Assembly (NCBI RefSeq): GCF_002270055.1
Contig: NZ_NIBG01000002.1
Coordinates: 186,001 to 250,000 of the forward strand
Reading direction: 5' to 3'
Length of the DNA stretch: 64,000 nt
Origin: Anaeromicrobium sediminis
Lineage (GTDB): Bacteria; Bacillota; Clostridia; Peptostreptococcales; Thermotaleaceae
In this document: positions 17,403 through 26,902 of the stretch, piece after piece
How the letters are laid out: each line of letters starts with the position of its first letter
How positions within the stretch are numbered: the first letter of the stretch is position 1
The notes under the pieces: model-generated
What the model saw: only the letters and a program-made list of their open reading frames with translations
Told to the model about the DNA's origin: nothing
Database searches by the model: none
Made by a program: the position numbers and the translations under genes

Positions 17403-18482
17403 ATGAAAAAAGAGAGATTAAATCGCATATTAGGAAACATGGATAAACATAATATTGAGCAATTAATTATTACTTGTCCTGATTCAATTTTTTACTTATT
17501 AGAAGAATGGATTCATCCAGGTGAAAGAATGTTGGCACTGTTTTTAAATAAGACAGAAAAGCCAAAGCTAATTATAAACGAATTATTCCCAATGCAAAGG
17601 GATTTAGGGGTAGATTTAGTAATTTATAATGATACTGAAAATCCTGTAGATTACCTTGGAGAGCTTATAAATGAAGAAACTGTAATGGGAATTGATAAAG
17701 AATGGCCATCTCGCTTTTTAATTGAGCTGTTAAGTCAAAAAGAAGGATTAAGGGTTATAAATAGTTCTATTGTTGTAGATGAAGTGAGAATGATTAAAGA
17801 TAAAGAAGAATTGGATTTAATGAGAAAGGCTTCAGAAATAAATGATAAAGCCATGGGCGAGTTGTTAGAATATGTTAAAGAGGGAAAACATACAGAATCC
17901 CAGTTAGGAAAAATTTTAGAAACAATCTATGCTAAATACGATACTCATGGTTTTTCATTTAGTCCATTAATTTGTTATGGAGAAAATGCTGCTGAACCTC
18001 ATCATAGTTCGGATGATACCGCATTAGAAGAGAATAGCTCTATAATTATTGACATAGGTTGCTTTAGCAAAAACTATGCATCTGATATGACAAGAAGCTT
18101 TTTCTATGGAGAGCCAAGTGAAGAATATAAAAAGATATATGAACTTGTTAGAGAAGCCAATAAAGCTGGTATAGAAGCAGTAAAGCCAGGAGTGAAATTT
18201 AGTCATATTGATAAAGCTGCAAGAAAGGTCATAGAAGATGGGGGTTACGGAAAGTACTTCACCCATAGAACAGGGCACAATATTGGGATTAATGTACATG
18301 AGTTTCCTGATGTAAGTTCAGTAAATGACATGGTAGTGGAAGAAGGAATGGTTTTCTCCATAGAACCAGGTATATATTTAACAGGCAAGTATGGCGTAAG
18401 AATTGAAGATTTAGTTGTAGTTACAAAAGATGGTTGCGAAGTATTAAACAACTATTCTAAGGAGTTATCTATCATAAAATAG
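17403..18482 (+). CDS. M24B aminopeptidase (Xaa-Pro aminopeptidase/prolidase-like)
   Basis: A 359-residue two-domain metalloenzyme. It has a creatinase-like N-terminal domain (1-125) and a pita-bread catalytic domain. The five metal ligands are visible: Asp in IIIDIGCF, Asp in NYASDMTRSFF, His in GHNIGINVHEFP, Glu in FSIEPGIY and Glu in RIEDLVV. It cleaves the N-terminal residue before Pro in small peptides and releases Pro, a Stickland acceptor. ATG 17403 is chosen over GTG 17394 because GGGGTG of the latter is the ribosome-binding site. Confidence 0.9.
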   Translation: MKKERLNRILGNMDKHNIEQLIITCPDSIFYLLEEWIHPGERMLALFLNKTEKPKLIINELFPMQRDLGVDLVIYNDTENPVDYLGELINEETVMGIDKEWPSRFLIELLSQKEGLRVINSSIVVDEVRMIKDKEELDLMRKASEINDKAMGELLEYVKEGKHTESQLGKILETIYAKYDTHGFSFSPLICYGENAAEPHHSSDDTALEENSSIIIDIGCFSKNYASDMTRSFFYGEPSEEYKKIYELVREANKAGIEAVKPGVKFSHIDKAARKVIEDGGYGKYFTHRTGHNIGINVHEFPDVSSVNDMVVEEGMVFSIEPGIYLTGKYGVRIEDLVVVTKDGCEVLNNYSKELSIIK

Positions 18483-18509
18483 TAATTTAGATTAGTTATC
18501 TATATAATG

Positions 18510-18545
18510 AAAAGGGGTTAAAGATTATAATCTTTAACCCCTTTT
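18510..18545. terminator. Bidirectional terminator
   Basis: An 18-bp perfect palindrome: the arm AAAAGGGGTTAAAGATTA at 18510-18527 and its complement at 18528-18545. It lies between convergent genes and provides T-runs on both strands. Confidence 0.9.
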
Positions 18546-18562
18546 AAATTCATATAAGTAGT

Positions 18563-19726
18563 TTATTTAGCTAACTTATAAATATTAACTATGTCATCCT
18601 TCTCAAGCTTAATAAAATTACCTTGAGGTCCAAACTCTGTAGCCTTTTTAGCCATTTCCTCATATCTATCTTCTGTTATACCTGCATCTTTCAATGTTGT
18701 AGGCATTCCAAGGGATTTGAAGAAGGATTCCATTCTGTTAATACCTTCTAATGCTGTCCACTGTGGGTCATCAAAGCTCATAGGAACGTCCCAAACTCTA
18801 GTTGCAAATTGTATGAATCTGCTTAAATCATGTTTATATACATACTTCATCCATGCAGGGAATATAATAGCTAAACCTGCTCCGTGGGTCATGTCATAGA
18901 TTCCGCTAAGTTCATGCTCAATATTATGAGATGCCCAATCGCCCATCCTTCCAGTACTTAATAAATCATTGTGAGCAATAGTAGATGCCCACATGATCTC
19001 TGCCCTAGCGTCATAATCATCTGGAGTTTCTAAAACAGTAGATGCATTATCAATTATTGCCTTTAGGGTTCCTTCACAAAGTCTATCAGTTAAATCAACA
19101 TTCTGTTCATTTGTAAAATATCTCTCCATTATATGAGCCATCATATCAACAATACCTGCAGCCGTCTGATATTTAGGTAAAGTAAATGTGATCTCTGGAT
19201 TTAAAATAGCAAACTTAGGTCTGATAAGGGGACTACCAAAGGCCTTTTTATAAAGCCCCTCTTCTTTAGTTATAACACTTCCACTACTAGATTCACTTCC
19301 CGCTGCTGGTATGGTAAGAATAACTCCTACTGGTAGAGTATCCTTAACTTCTGCCTTACCTAAGCAAAAGTCCCATACATCACCATCGTATTTAGCTCCT
19401 ACTCCTATGGCCTTTGCAGAGTCAATAACACTGCCACCTCCAACTGCCAATATGGAGTCTATATTTTCACTTTTGCATATTTCTATACCCTTGTTAACTA
19501 AACTTAGTTTAGGGTTAGGCTCTACTCCTCCTAATTCAACTACCACTATTCCTGCTTCTTGTAAACTATGTAGGACTTTATCATATAAACCATATTTCTT
19601 TATGCTTCCTCCACCGAAATGCAGAAGAACCTTTTTTCCGTATATTTTTAATTCTTGTCCAACCCTGTTTTCAGTATCTTTACCGAAAATTATCTTTGTT
19701 TTGTTTTGAAAATCAAAATTTAACAT
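18563..19726 (-). CDS. Iron-containing alcohol dehydrogenase (BdhA/YqhD-like)
   Basis: A 387-residue NAD(P)H-dependent alcohol/butanol dehydrogenase. The N-terminal nucleotide domain has SILAVGGGSVIDSAKAIG. The metal site is seen in AAGIVDMMAHIMERYF (Asp, His) and IYDMTHGAGLAIIFPAWM (His). It reduces aldehydes to alcohols at the end of fermentation. The ATG follows TAGGAGGTAACT. It is monocistronic, convergent with the aminopeptidase, and divergent from the AraC regulator across about 350 bp. Confidence 0.93.
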   Translation of the reverse strand: MLNFDFQNKTKIIFGKDTENRVGQELKIYGKKVLLHFGGGSIKKYGLYDKVLHSLQEAGIVVVELGGVEPNPKLSLVNKGIEICKSENIDSILAVGGGSVIDSAKAIGVGAKYDGDVWDFCLGKAEVKDTLPVGVILTIPAAGSESSSGSVITKEEGLYKKAFGSPLIRPKFAILNPEITFTLPKYQTAAGIVDMMAHIMERYFTNEQNVDLTDRLCEGTLKAIIDNASTVLETPDDYDARAEIMWASTIAHNDLLSTGRMGDWASHNIEHELSGIYDMTHGAGLAIIFPAWMKYVYKHDLSRFIQFATRVWDVPMSFDDPQWTALEGINRMESFFKSLGMPTTLKDAGITEDRYEEMAKKATEFGPQGNFIKLEKDDIVNIYKLAK

Positions 19727-19925
19727 AGTTACCTCCTAGTACGTCTAATACATATTGTATACATGTGTAAATTAAATATCATATTTATATAAATTATATC
19801 CTTTAGTTAAGAGAAAGGTCAATGGCATGAATCATATTTTCATATAAGAGCTGAAAAAAACGTTTAGTTAGTATACGATTTATTTTTCCTGAAGCAATTT
19901 AATACTGTGTAAAAATATAAATTAA

Positions 19926-19954
19926 TTGACAATATATGGGGGTAATAATATAAT
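19926..19954 (+). promoter_or_regulatory. Consensus sigma-A promoter of the AraC gene
   Basis: TTGACA (19926-19931), exactly 17 bp, then TATAAT (19949-19954). Such a perfect promoter would need repression, supplied by the Fur-like box right behind it. Confidence 0.8.
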
Positions 19955-19963
19955 TACCTAAAA

Positions 19964-19982
19964 GAAAATGATATTCATTATT
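19964..19982. promoter_or_regulatory. Fur box of the AraC gene
   Basis: GAAAATGATATTCATTATT matches the 19-bp Fur consensus GATAATGATAATCATTATC at 16 positions. It begins about 3 nt after the expected transcription start. Confidence 0.7.
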
Positions 19983-20074
19983 AAAGTTATATTCTATATT
20001 TATCTAAATAAAATTAATAATATAATAGAATGAAATTAGATTCTACCTACCTATGGAGGAGGATTAAATTTAGA

Positions 20075-21058
20075 ATGAAAATAAAAAAAAGTATAGTAGA
20101 TGGATATTATAAACATGTGGAAGAGACATATTGCTGTAAAACATTAGATGAATTGTTAGGCAAAAAATATATTATAGGAGAAGAATTTGGGTCTGGGAAT
20201 TTTTCAAGGATGAAAATAGAAGAAGGGTTAGAAATTTCAAAACTCAAGATTAATTCTCCAATAGAGATTGATTTTGATAATAGATATTTTCAAGATGAGA
20301 TACTAGAAGTGGGATATTGTTATGGGGGCCATATAAAAATTTTTTCATTCCCTGACAATAGGGAGTATGAGCTCAAAGGTGGAGATATTTTCATCTATAA
20401 AACATTAAATAATATAGATTATTTTAAATTTAAATATGAGAAATGTAAAACCGTATCTATTACCATGAATTTTAATACTGCGAAAAATACTATAAACCCA
20501 ATTTGGGAAGATAGATTTATAGTAGACTGGCAAGAAAATATTAATAATATGTTTAAAGGGAATATATTATTGGTTGAAAAAAATAGCTATAATTTAAAGC
20601 AAATAGCAGAGCAGATAGATTCAATTTCCATAGATAATGTAATGGGATATATGAAACTTAAATTAAAAGCAATAGAGTTTATAACCACCCTTTTTGAAGA
20701 AAAATTTGCTGAAAATTCATGTCAAAATTCAAAAGAAGAAGTAGTGCAAGAGGTAATAAGAGCCAAAGACATAATAGGTAAGAATCTTGAAAATCCACCA
20801 TCTGTTAAAGAATTAGCTAGTGATTTGAATATAAGTGTATATAAACTTCAAAAGGGATTTAAAAATATTACAGGAAATACAGTTTATGAATACATAAAAA
20901 AAGCAAGGATACACAAGGCAGAAGATTTATTAAAAAATACAAATATGACAATTATGGAAATTACAAATGAATTAGGATACGAAAATCCAAGTAAATTTGC
21001 AAATTTATTTAAGCGATATAATAATATAACCCCATTAAAGTATAGAAAATTACAATGA
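20075..21058 (+). CDS. AraC-family regulator (YbtA-like role)
   Basis: A 327-residue activator. It has a ligand-binding N-terminal region (1-225) and the AraC/XylS double helix-turn-helix at the C-terminus, seen in NPPSVKELASDLNISVYKLQ and in MTIMEITNELGYENPSKFAN with LFKRYNNITPLKYR. The start ATG 20075 lies 12 nt after GGAGGAGG; an upstream ATG at 20030 lacks such a site. It sits under a Fur box and precedes two ABC half-transporters, the order found in siderophore uptake loci such as ybtA-ybtP-ybtQ. The inducer is probably a ferric siderophore, which is inference. Confidence 0.88.
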   Translation: MKIKKSIVDGYYKHVEETYCCKTLDELLGKKYIIGEEFGSGNFSRMKIEEGLEISKLKINSPIEIDFDNRYFQDEILEVGYCYGGHIKIFSFPDNREYELKGGDIFIYKTLNNIDYFKFKYEKCKTVSITMNFNTAKNTINPIWEDRFIVDWQENINNMFKGNILLVEKNSYNLKQIAEQIDSISIDNVMGYMKLKLKAIEFITTLFEEKFAENSCQNSKEEVVQEVIRAKDIIGKNLENPPSVKELASDLNISVYKLQKGFKNITGNTVYEYIKKARIHKAEDLLKNTNMTIMEITNELGYENPSKFANLFKRYNNITPLKYRKLQ

Positions 21059-21096
21059 AAAGTAAAATGAATAAAACTTTATTAAATAATAATATG

Positions 21097-21155
21097 AAAA
21101 TGCTTCAGAGGAATAAAAATCGAGTATATGATTTTTGTTTTTTGGAGCATTTTTC
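21097..21155 (+). terminator. Terminator after the AraC gene
   Basis: The outer stem AAAATGCT/AGCATTTT and inner stem AAAAATC/GATTTTT are followed by TTTCATTTG. It separates the regulator from the ABC genes, which have their own Fur box. Confidence 0.65.
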
Positions 21156-21177
21156 ATTTGTTTTGTGGAGTGGAAAA

Positions 21178-21192
21178 TGATAATGATTATCA
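21178..21192. promoter_or_regulatory. Perfect 7-1-7 Fur box of the ABC pair
   Basis: TGATAAT-G-ATTATCA is an exact match to the Bacillus-type Fur consensus. It lies 60 nt upstream of the first ABC gene. Confidence 0.85.
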
Positions 21193-21252
21193 ATTATAAT
21201 TATAGAGAATAAATAGTACAAAAATTAAAGAATTGTTTGAAGGAGGGAAACT

Positions 21253-22998
21253 ATGGAAAGAAAATCAAATTTTAAATTTCTGCTAGAAGTATCTGGCAGA
21301 GAAAAAAATAAATTATATTTAGCTGCCATATTTAGTGTAATAAGTTCAGTGTTTGCCATAGGACCATATATTTTAATGTACAACATAATATTAGAGCTTT
21401 TTAAAGAATCAGTGAGTTATGAAAAAATAAAATCTATGGCTATAATCGTAAGTGTTATTGTAGTTATGAGAATGATAATATTCTTAGCATCAGGAATATT
21501 TTCTCATGTGGCAGCCTTTACAATACTGTATGAACTTAGAATGAAGGCTGTAGAACATATTTCAAAATTCAATATGGGATTTTTCACAGGTCATACAATT
21601 GGAGAAGTTAAGAAAACTATAAATGAAGACATAGAGAAATTAGAAAATTTTATAGCACATCAAATTCCAGATTTAGCTTCAGCAGTGGTAACACCTATTA
21701 TAGTCATATCCTATCTTTTATATTTAAATTGGAAGTTGGCATTAGTTTTGTTTATTCCAATTATTTTAGCATTTCTAAGTCAAATGGCCATGTTTAAGGG
21801 TATGAAAAAACGTATGGAACATTATCATGAATTGCTTGAAAAGCTTAATTCTACCATCATCCAATACATAAATGGAATGAATGTAATGAAAGCATTTAAT
21901 TTATCTGCAAAATCTTTTAAAAACTATAAGGATACAACGGAGGAATATGCAGAATATTGGATTGACATAACCATGGAATCAGCTCCACTTTATGGCGTGT
22001 TCTTAGTTCTTATAGATTCGGGACTTTTATTTATAATCCCTATTGGAGGAATAATGTTTTTAAATGGAAGTATAAATTCCTCTACCTATATATTATTTTT
22101 AATTCTAAGTGCAAACTTTCTTACTTCTTTTAAACAATTACTGGAATTTGGATCAAAGTTTTCAATGCTTCTAGAAGGAGCAGGAAAAGTAAGGAACATT
22201 ATTGAACAAGAGGGACAAGTGTCAGGAAATAGAACTTTAAATGAAGTGATTGAGGGAAAAATAGAGTTCAATAATATTACATTTAAATACGACAAAAAAG
22301 AAGTGATAAAAGATCTATCTCTAACCATAGAGCCTAAGAATATAGTTGCACTTGTGGGGCCTTCAGGTTCAGGAAAAACCACATTAGGTCAATTAGTAGG
22401 AAGATTTTGGGATGTTCAGGAAGGTAATATTACAATAGATGGGATAGATATAAAGCATATTAAAATGGAAGAATTGATGGATAAGATATCCTTTGTGTTT
22501 CAAAATATTTTTATGTTACAAGATACCATATTAGAAAATATAAGAATGGGGTCAAATAAAAGTGAAGAAGAGGTTATTAAAGCTAGTAAAAAAGCACAAA
22601 TTCATGACTTTATAATGGCCTTACCTGATGGCTATAATACATTACTTGGAGAGCATGGAATCAAACTTAGTGGAGGAGAAAAACAAAGAATATCTATTGC
22701 CAGAGCCATATTAAAAGATAGCCCTATTCTAATTCTTGATGAAGTAACTTCTTATTCAGATATAGAGAATGAAAGTAAAATACAAGAGGCCCTTAGAACC
22801 CTATTAAAAGATAAAACGGCTATAATTATAGCTCATAGGCTATATACAATAAAGAATGTGGATAAGATTGTGGTTTTAGAAGAAGGAAAAATTGTAGAGC
22901 AGGGAGATCATAATTACCTTATGAACAAAAATGGACTATATAGGCATTTGTGGGATATGTATGATTATGAAGTTGCAGAAGTGAAAGGAGGGGCTTAA
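21253..22998 (+). CDS. ABC half-transporter, YbtP/IrtA-like (siderophore-linked)
   Basis: A 581-residue protein with six membrane segments (about 18-310) fused to an ATPase. It has Walker A GPSGSGKTT, signature LSGGEKQR, Walker B LILDEV and switch His in IIAHRL. The fold is that of an exporter, but in iron loci such heterodimers import siderophores. The D-loop reads SYSD instead of SALD, a deviation not shared by its partner, so one ATP site may be degenerate. It starts behind AAGGAGGGAAACT and is followed after one base by the second half. Fur box control supports iron acquisition. Confidence 0.88.
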   Translation: MERKSNFKFLLEVSGREKNKLYLAAIFSVISSVFAIGPYILMYNIILELFKESVSYEKIKSMAIIVSVIVVMRMIIFLASGIFSHVAAFTILYELRMKAVEHISKFNMGFFTGHTIGEVKKTINEDIEKLENFIAHQIPDLASAVVTPIIVISYLLYLNWKLALVLFIPIILAFLSQMAMFKGMKKRMEHYHELLEKLNSTIIQYINGMNVMKAFNLSAKSFKNYKDTTEEYAEYWIDITMESAPLYGVFLVLIDSGLLFIIPIGGIMFLNGSINSSTYILFLILSANFLTSFKQLLEFGSKFSMLLEGAGKVRNIIEQEGQVSGNRTLNEVIEGKIEFNNITFKYDKKEVIKDLSLTIEPKNIVALVGPSGSGKTTLGQLVGRFWDVQEGNITIDGIDIKHIKMEELMDKISFVFQNIFMLQDTILENIRMGSNKSEEEVIKASKKAQIHDFIMALPDGYNTLLGEHGIKLSGGEKQRISIARAILKDSPILILDEVTSYSDIENESKIQEALRTLLKDKTAIIIAHRLYTIKNVDKIVVLEEGKIVEQGDHNYLMNKNGLYRHLWDMYDYEVAEVKGGA

Positions 22999-22999
22999 T

Positions 23000-24724
23000 A
23001 TGTTGGGAGATATAAAAAAATTATTAGGTGAAGAGAGTAAAAAGCTTAAGAAGCCTATACTTTTATTGACTGTGGATACTTTCTTTAATATGTTTTTTTA
23101 TTCAATGTTATACTTTGTATTGCTAGATTTGATTAAAGAAGAATTGAGTTTTTCAAAAATTAAGACCTATTCAATGATCATGATACCTGCATTAGTAGGA
23201 AGAATGTTAATAAATTCAAAGGGGTATACAGAAATACAGGCTGAAGGAGCACGAGCTATTGAAAGTATGCGTATATCGTTGGGAGATCATATTAGGAATA
23301 TAAACCTTGGATTTTTTAATAAAAATAGCATAGGGAATCTATCAAACATAATGACTAATGATTTGCAAGATTTTGAAATGGTAATAACCCATAGTACTGG
23401 TGATTTGATAAAAACAGTGTTTCTTACTATATATCTTCTCATAATAACATTTTTTATTGACTATAAGCTAGGTTTAATTCAGCTGATGGTAATATGTGTG
23501 GCCATGCCTGTTATTTATATAGGAGGTCAGAGGGTTACAACTATAGGAAAGCAAAAGAAAGAAGTTATGAACGAAGTTATATCAAGGTTAGTTGAATACC
23601 TTAATGGAATACAGGTATTTAAAGCGTATAACCTGGTAGGAGAAAAGTTTGAAAGACTAGAAAAAGCATTTAGGGATTTTAAGAAAGAAAGTATAAGAAC
23701 AGAGGTGGCCATTGTACCCTTTGTGTTGATATTTCAAATAATAGTTGATATAAGCTTTCCCCTATTACTTATTATAGCTACAATGAGATTTGGAGAAGGA
23801 AGTATTGACAAGAGAGAATTTCTAACATTTATCATAATAAATTTAGCCCTTACAAATATATTAAGAGCATTTGCTGCTCAGTATGGAGTCTTTAGATATC
23901 TCAAACTGGCGTCTAAAAAACTAATACAAACATATAATCATCCAGAAATGACCTATACATATGAAGAAGGGAATTTTCAAAATTATGATATTGAATTTGA
24001 AAATGTAAACTTTGAATATGAAGAAGGAGAAAATATTATAAATAATTTAAGCTTTCAATCGAAGGAAGGTACAATGACAGCCCTAATTGGGCCTTCGGGT
24101 TCAGGAAAAACTACAATTACAAGCTTAATAGCTAGATTTTGGGATGTTAAGGATGGGACTATAAAAATAGGGGGAAAAGATATAAAAGACATAAAACCAG
24201 ATTCCCTACTAAAACATGTAAGTATGGTATTTCAAGATGTATATCTCTTAAATGACACAATATACAATAATATAAAATTAGGGAATCAAAGGGCAACTAA
24301 AGAAGATGTAGTAAGAGCGGCTAAAATTGCGAATTGTCATGAGTTCATAGAGAAGCTAGAAAACAAGTATGATACCATAGTAGGTGAAGGTGGATCTACT
24401 TTATCAGGAGGAGAAAAACAAAGAATATCAATAGCTAGGGCAATACTCAAAGATGCACCTATAATATTACTAGATGAAGCTACAGCGTCCCTTGATACAG
24501 ATAATGAGATAGAAATTAGAAAATCTATAAAAAAACTTACGGCAGATAAAACAGTAATAGTAATAGCACATAGATTAAACACCATTAAAGATGCAGACCA
24601 AATCATAGTGTTAAATGAAGGAACTATAGAAGAACAAGGAAGTCATGAGGAATTAATGGAGAATAAAAAGAGATATTGGAACATGTATAATGAAATGGAA
24701 AAGGCTAAAAAATGGTCAATTTAA
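23000..24724 (+). CDS. ABC half-transporter, YbtQ/IrtB-like (siderophore-linked)
   Basis: The 574-residue partner of the preceding protein, with the same layout (membrane part about 15-310, ATPase 330-574). It has canonical Walker A GPSGSGKTT, signature LSGGEKQR, Walker B and D-loop LLDEATASLD, and IAHRL. The start ATG lies 1 nt after the previous stop, with AAAGGAGGGG inside the end of that gene, so the two are translationally coupled. Together they probably form a heterodimer. The substrate could be a ferric siderophore, or alternatively a peptide or drug. Confidence 0.88.
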   Translation: MLGDIKKLLGEESKKLKKPILLLTVDTFFNMFFYSMLYFVLLDLIKEELSFSKIKTYSMIMIPALVGRMLINSKGYTEIQAEGARAIESMRISLGDHIRNINLGFFNKNSIGNLSNIMTNDLQDFEMVITHSTGDLIKTVFLTIYLLIITFFIDYKLGLIQLMVICVAMPVIYIGGQRVTTIGKQKKEVMNEVISRLVEYLNGIQVFKAYNLVGEKFERLEKAFRDFKKESIRTEVAIVPFVLIFQIIVDISFPLLLIIATMRFGEGSIDKREFLTFIIINLALTNILRAFAAQYGVFRYLKLASKKLIQTYNHPEMTYTYEEGNFQNYDIEFENVNFEYEEGENIINNLSFQSKEGTMTALIGPSGSGKTTITSLIARFWDVKDGTIKIGGKDIKDIKPDSLLKHVSMVFQDVYLLNDTIYNNIKLGNQRATKEDVVRAAKIANCHEFIEKLENKYDTIVGEGGSTLSGGEKQRISIARAILKDAPIILLDEATASLDTDNEIEIRKSIKKLTADKTVIVIAHRLNTIKDADQIIVLNEGTIEEQGSHEELMENKKRYWNMYNEMEKAKKWSI

Positions 24725-24741
24725 TAATGTGGTTGAAAAAT

Positions 24742-24779
24742 AAGAATGATACAGAAGAATCTGTATCATTCTTATTTTT
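24742..24779 (+). terminator. Terminator of the ABC pair
   Basis: AAGAATGATACAG (24742-24754) pairs perfectly with 24761-24773, loop AAGAAT, then TATTTTT. Confidence 0.9.
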
Positions 24780-24877
24780 GTAAGAAATTTGAAAGTTTCA
24801 ACTTACTATAGCAATTTTTCTTCAGAAACTATTTGGCTAATTTCTAAATAAAATAGGAATCTATCATGAGTAGTAAG

Positions 24878-26068
24878 TTAAATCTTTGATAGAGCATTTG
24901 CTAAATCATCTATTAGATCTTTAGAATCCTCAAGTCCTACAGAGATTCTAATAACTCCTAAGGACAGACCCGTTTCTTTAAATGCTTCTGAAGTCATCTC
25001 TCGTAAATAGGATATGGCAGGAGCATAGATAAGACTTTCATGGCCTCCCCAACTAACTCCTATTTTAAAGTAGTTAAGAACATTTACAAATCCTTTTATC
25101 TTATCTAAATCCTCCGTATGTAGCTCAAAACTCATTAGACCGGTAAAACCTTTCATCTGACTTTTAGCTAACTTATGTTGAGGATGAGATTCTAGGCCTG
25201 GATATCTTACTGTTTTAACCTTTGGATGGGATTCTAAAAATTTAGCTACCATCATACCGTTAGACTGGTGCCTATCCATTCTCATAGATAGAGTCCTAAG
25301 AGACCTTGTAAGGAGCCATCCTTCAAAGGGAGCTAACTTTCCTCCAAATAAAAGGTATTCATTTAAAGCTATACTTTCAATGTGATCTTTTTTCCCTATA
25401 ACAACTCCAGCTACCACATCAGAGTGACCTCCAATATATTTAGAACAAGAATGGACCTCCATATCTATACCCATTAAAAGGGTTTTTTGAAAGAGGGGAG
25501 TGGCCCAAGAATTATCTACTATTGTTTTTATTCCATTAGCCCTTGCTATTTCAGATATTTTACTTAAGTCTTGAATGGTAAATACTGCTGATGAAGGAGA
25601 CTCCAGATAAATAAGAGTTGTATTAGGGCGAATTGCCTTTTCAATTTCTTCCACATCTTCACCGTTTATAAGGGTCACACCTACATTCCATTTATTCTTT
25701 AAGTATTCATTTATGAAATTTAAAGAGGGTCCATAAAGGTTTTTAAGGGTGATTATGTGATCACCACTTTTAACGCAATACATTATGGCAGCGGAGATGG
25801 CTGCCATTCCAGAAGAAAATAACTTAGCCCTTTCACCGCCAGCCAGTTTAGCCAATTTTTTTTCAGCTATTGTTACAGATGGATTATTCCCCCTGGTGTA
25901 AATGTTATTGTTTATGGGATCGGAAAATGCTTTATCTATATGATCCCAATTTTCAAAGGTAAAGAGAGTATTTTGGTATATGGGAGGTACAACTGCACCT
26001 CCATGTTCAAACCTTTCTTCTCCAAAATGATTTATCATGGTATTTACACCTATCATATTATTTTTCAT
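24878..26068 (-). CDS. Cys/Met-metabolism PLP enzyme (cystathionine gamma-synthase/lyase family)
   Basis: A 396-residue fold type I PLP enzyme with the PLP lysine in HSCSKYIGGHSDVVAG and the phosphate-binding SSGMAAISAA loop. Members act as O-acetylhomoserine sulfhydrylase, cystathionine gamma-synthase/lyase or methionine gamma-lyase; which one cannot be read here. The start at 26068 is preceded by AAAGGAAGGGA. An ATG 33 nt upstream falls at the predicted transcription start of a TTGACA-N18-TACAAT promoter and is rejected. It is monocistronic. Confidence 0.87.
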   Translation of the reverse strand: MKNNMIGVNTMINHFGEERFEHGGAVVPPIYQNTLFTFENWDHIDKAFSDPINNNIYTRGNNPSVTIAEKKLAKLAGGERAKLFSSGMAAISAAIMYCVKSGDHIITLKNLYGPSLNFINEYLKNKWNVGVTLINGEDVEEIEKAIRPNTTLIYLESPSSAVFTIQDLSKISEIARANGIKTIVDNSWATPLFQKTLLMGIDMEVHSCSKYIGGHSDVVAGVVIGKKDHIESIALNEYLLFGGKLAPFEGWLLTRSLRTLSMRMDRHQSNGMMVAKFLESHPKVKTVRYPGLESHPQHKLAKSQMKGFTGLMSFELHTEDLDKIKGFVNVLNYFKIGVSWGGHESLIYAPAISYLREMTSEAFKETGLSLGVIRISVGLEDSKDLIDDLANALSKI

Positions 26069-26094
26069 GTAAAATCCCTTCCTTTCTATTCCCA

Positions 26095-26125
26095 TGCCCA
26101 TTGTATTTTGTAAATTACATGTATG
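26095..26125 (-). promoter_or_regulatory. Promoter of the PLP enzyme gene
   Basis: On the minus strand TTGACA is followed by 18 bp and TACAAT. The spacer holds the small palindrome TACATGTA. The position of the -10 box rules out the upstream ATG as start. Confidence 0.55.
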
Positions 26126-26273
26126 TCAACATGAAGAGTAGGATTACTTTTATGTTTATTAAAGTTAATTAAAGGGTATAGGTGAGTGTGAACTATAGTA
26201 ATATTAATTGAGAAGGTTATAATATAAGAATATAATTATAATATGAGCTATACTAATTTAGGGAGGAATCACA

Positions 26274-26846
26274 ATGCATAAATTTCAACCAAAGAATAAG
26301 AGTAAACTTGATAATGAGTGGAGAAGAGAAAACCTACCTCCACAAGGGACCCTTGAAAAATTAGGGTTAGTAGCAGATGATACGGTGGCAGATGTGGGGT
26401 GCGGTATAGGATATTTTACTGTTCCTGCTGCACAAATTGTAAATGAAGAGAATAGTGTTTATGCTCTAGATATTTCAGAAGAAATGCTGGCTGAAGTTAT
26501 TAAAAGAGGAGAAGATGCTAAAATTACAAATATTCATACCATACAGACTAGTGAATATGATCTAAAAATTCCTGATGAATCTGTTAGTTTTGCACTTCTT
26601 GCAAATATAGTTCATGAGGTGGAGGATAAAGAAAAATTTTTAAGGGAAGTATCTCGAATATTAAAACCTAAAGGAAAAGTTGCAGTAATAGAATGGGAGA
26701 AGAAAGAAACAAAAATAGGACCTCCAATTGATCATAGAATTAGTAAAGAAGAAGTAGGTCAGTTGTGTAATGATTTAGGATTACATATGAAGGAAGAACT
26801 TGAGTTTGCACAATGTTTCTATGGTCTTGTAGTAGTAAAGAAATAG
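26274..26846 (+). CDS. Class I SAM-dependent methyltransferase
   Basis: A 190-residue enzyme. Motif I is VADVGCGIGYFTVPAA (about residues 38-53), the acidic residue after strand 2 is in VYALDISEEM, and the motif near strand 4 is FALLANIVHEV. It looks like the Methyltransf_11/UbiE-like group. The substrate is unknown. The ATG follows GGGAGGAATCACA. Single gene with its own terminator. Confidence 0.88.
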   Translation: MHKFQPKNKSKLDNEWRRENLPPQGTLEKLGLVADDTVADVGCGIGYFTVPAAQIVNEENSVYALDISEEMLAEVIKRGEDAKITNIHTIQTSEYDLKIPDESVSFALLANIVHEVEDKEKFLREVSRILKPKGKVAVIEWEKKETKIGPPIDHRISKEEVGQLCNDLGLHMKEELEFAQCFYGLVVVKK

Positions 26847-26864
26847 AATATGTCTATGAATGAT

Positions 26865-26902
26865 GGGAGATGATTGAATTAATCAATTATCTCCCTATTT
26901 TT
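26865..26902 (+). terminator. Terminator after the methyltransferase gene
   Basis: GGGAGATGATTGA (26865-26877) pairs with TCAATTATCTCCC (26883-26895), one wobble, followed by TATTTTTA. Confidence 0.85.

Noticed and set aside
21253-24724. Multidrug exporter as the main call for the ABC pair
   Set aside because: It cannot be excluded from the fold, but the perfect Fur box and the AraC neighbour favour iron uptake.
26069-26101. Upstream ATG of the Cys/Met PLP enzyme
   Set aside because: It falls at the predicted transcription start and lacks a ribosome-binding site, whereas 26068 follows AAGGAAGGG.
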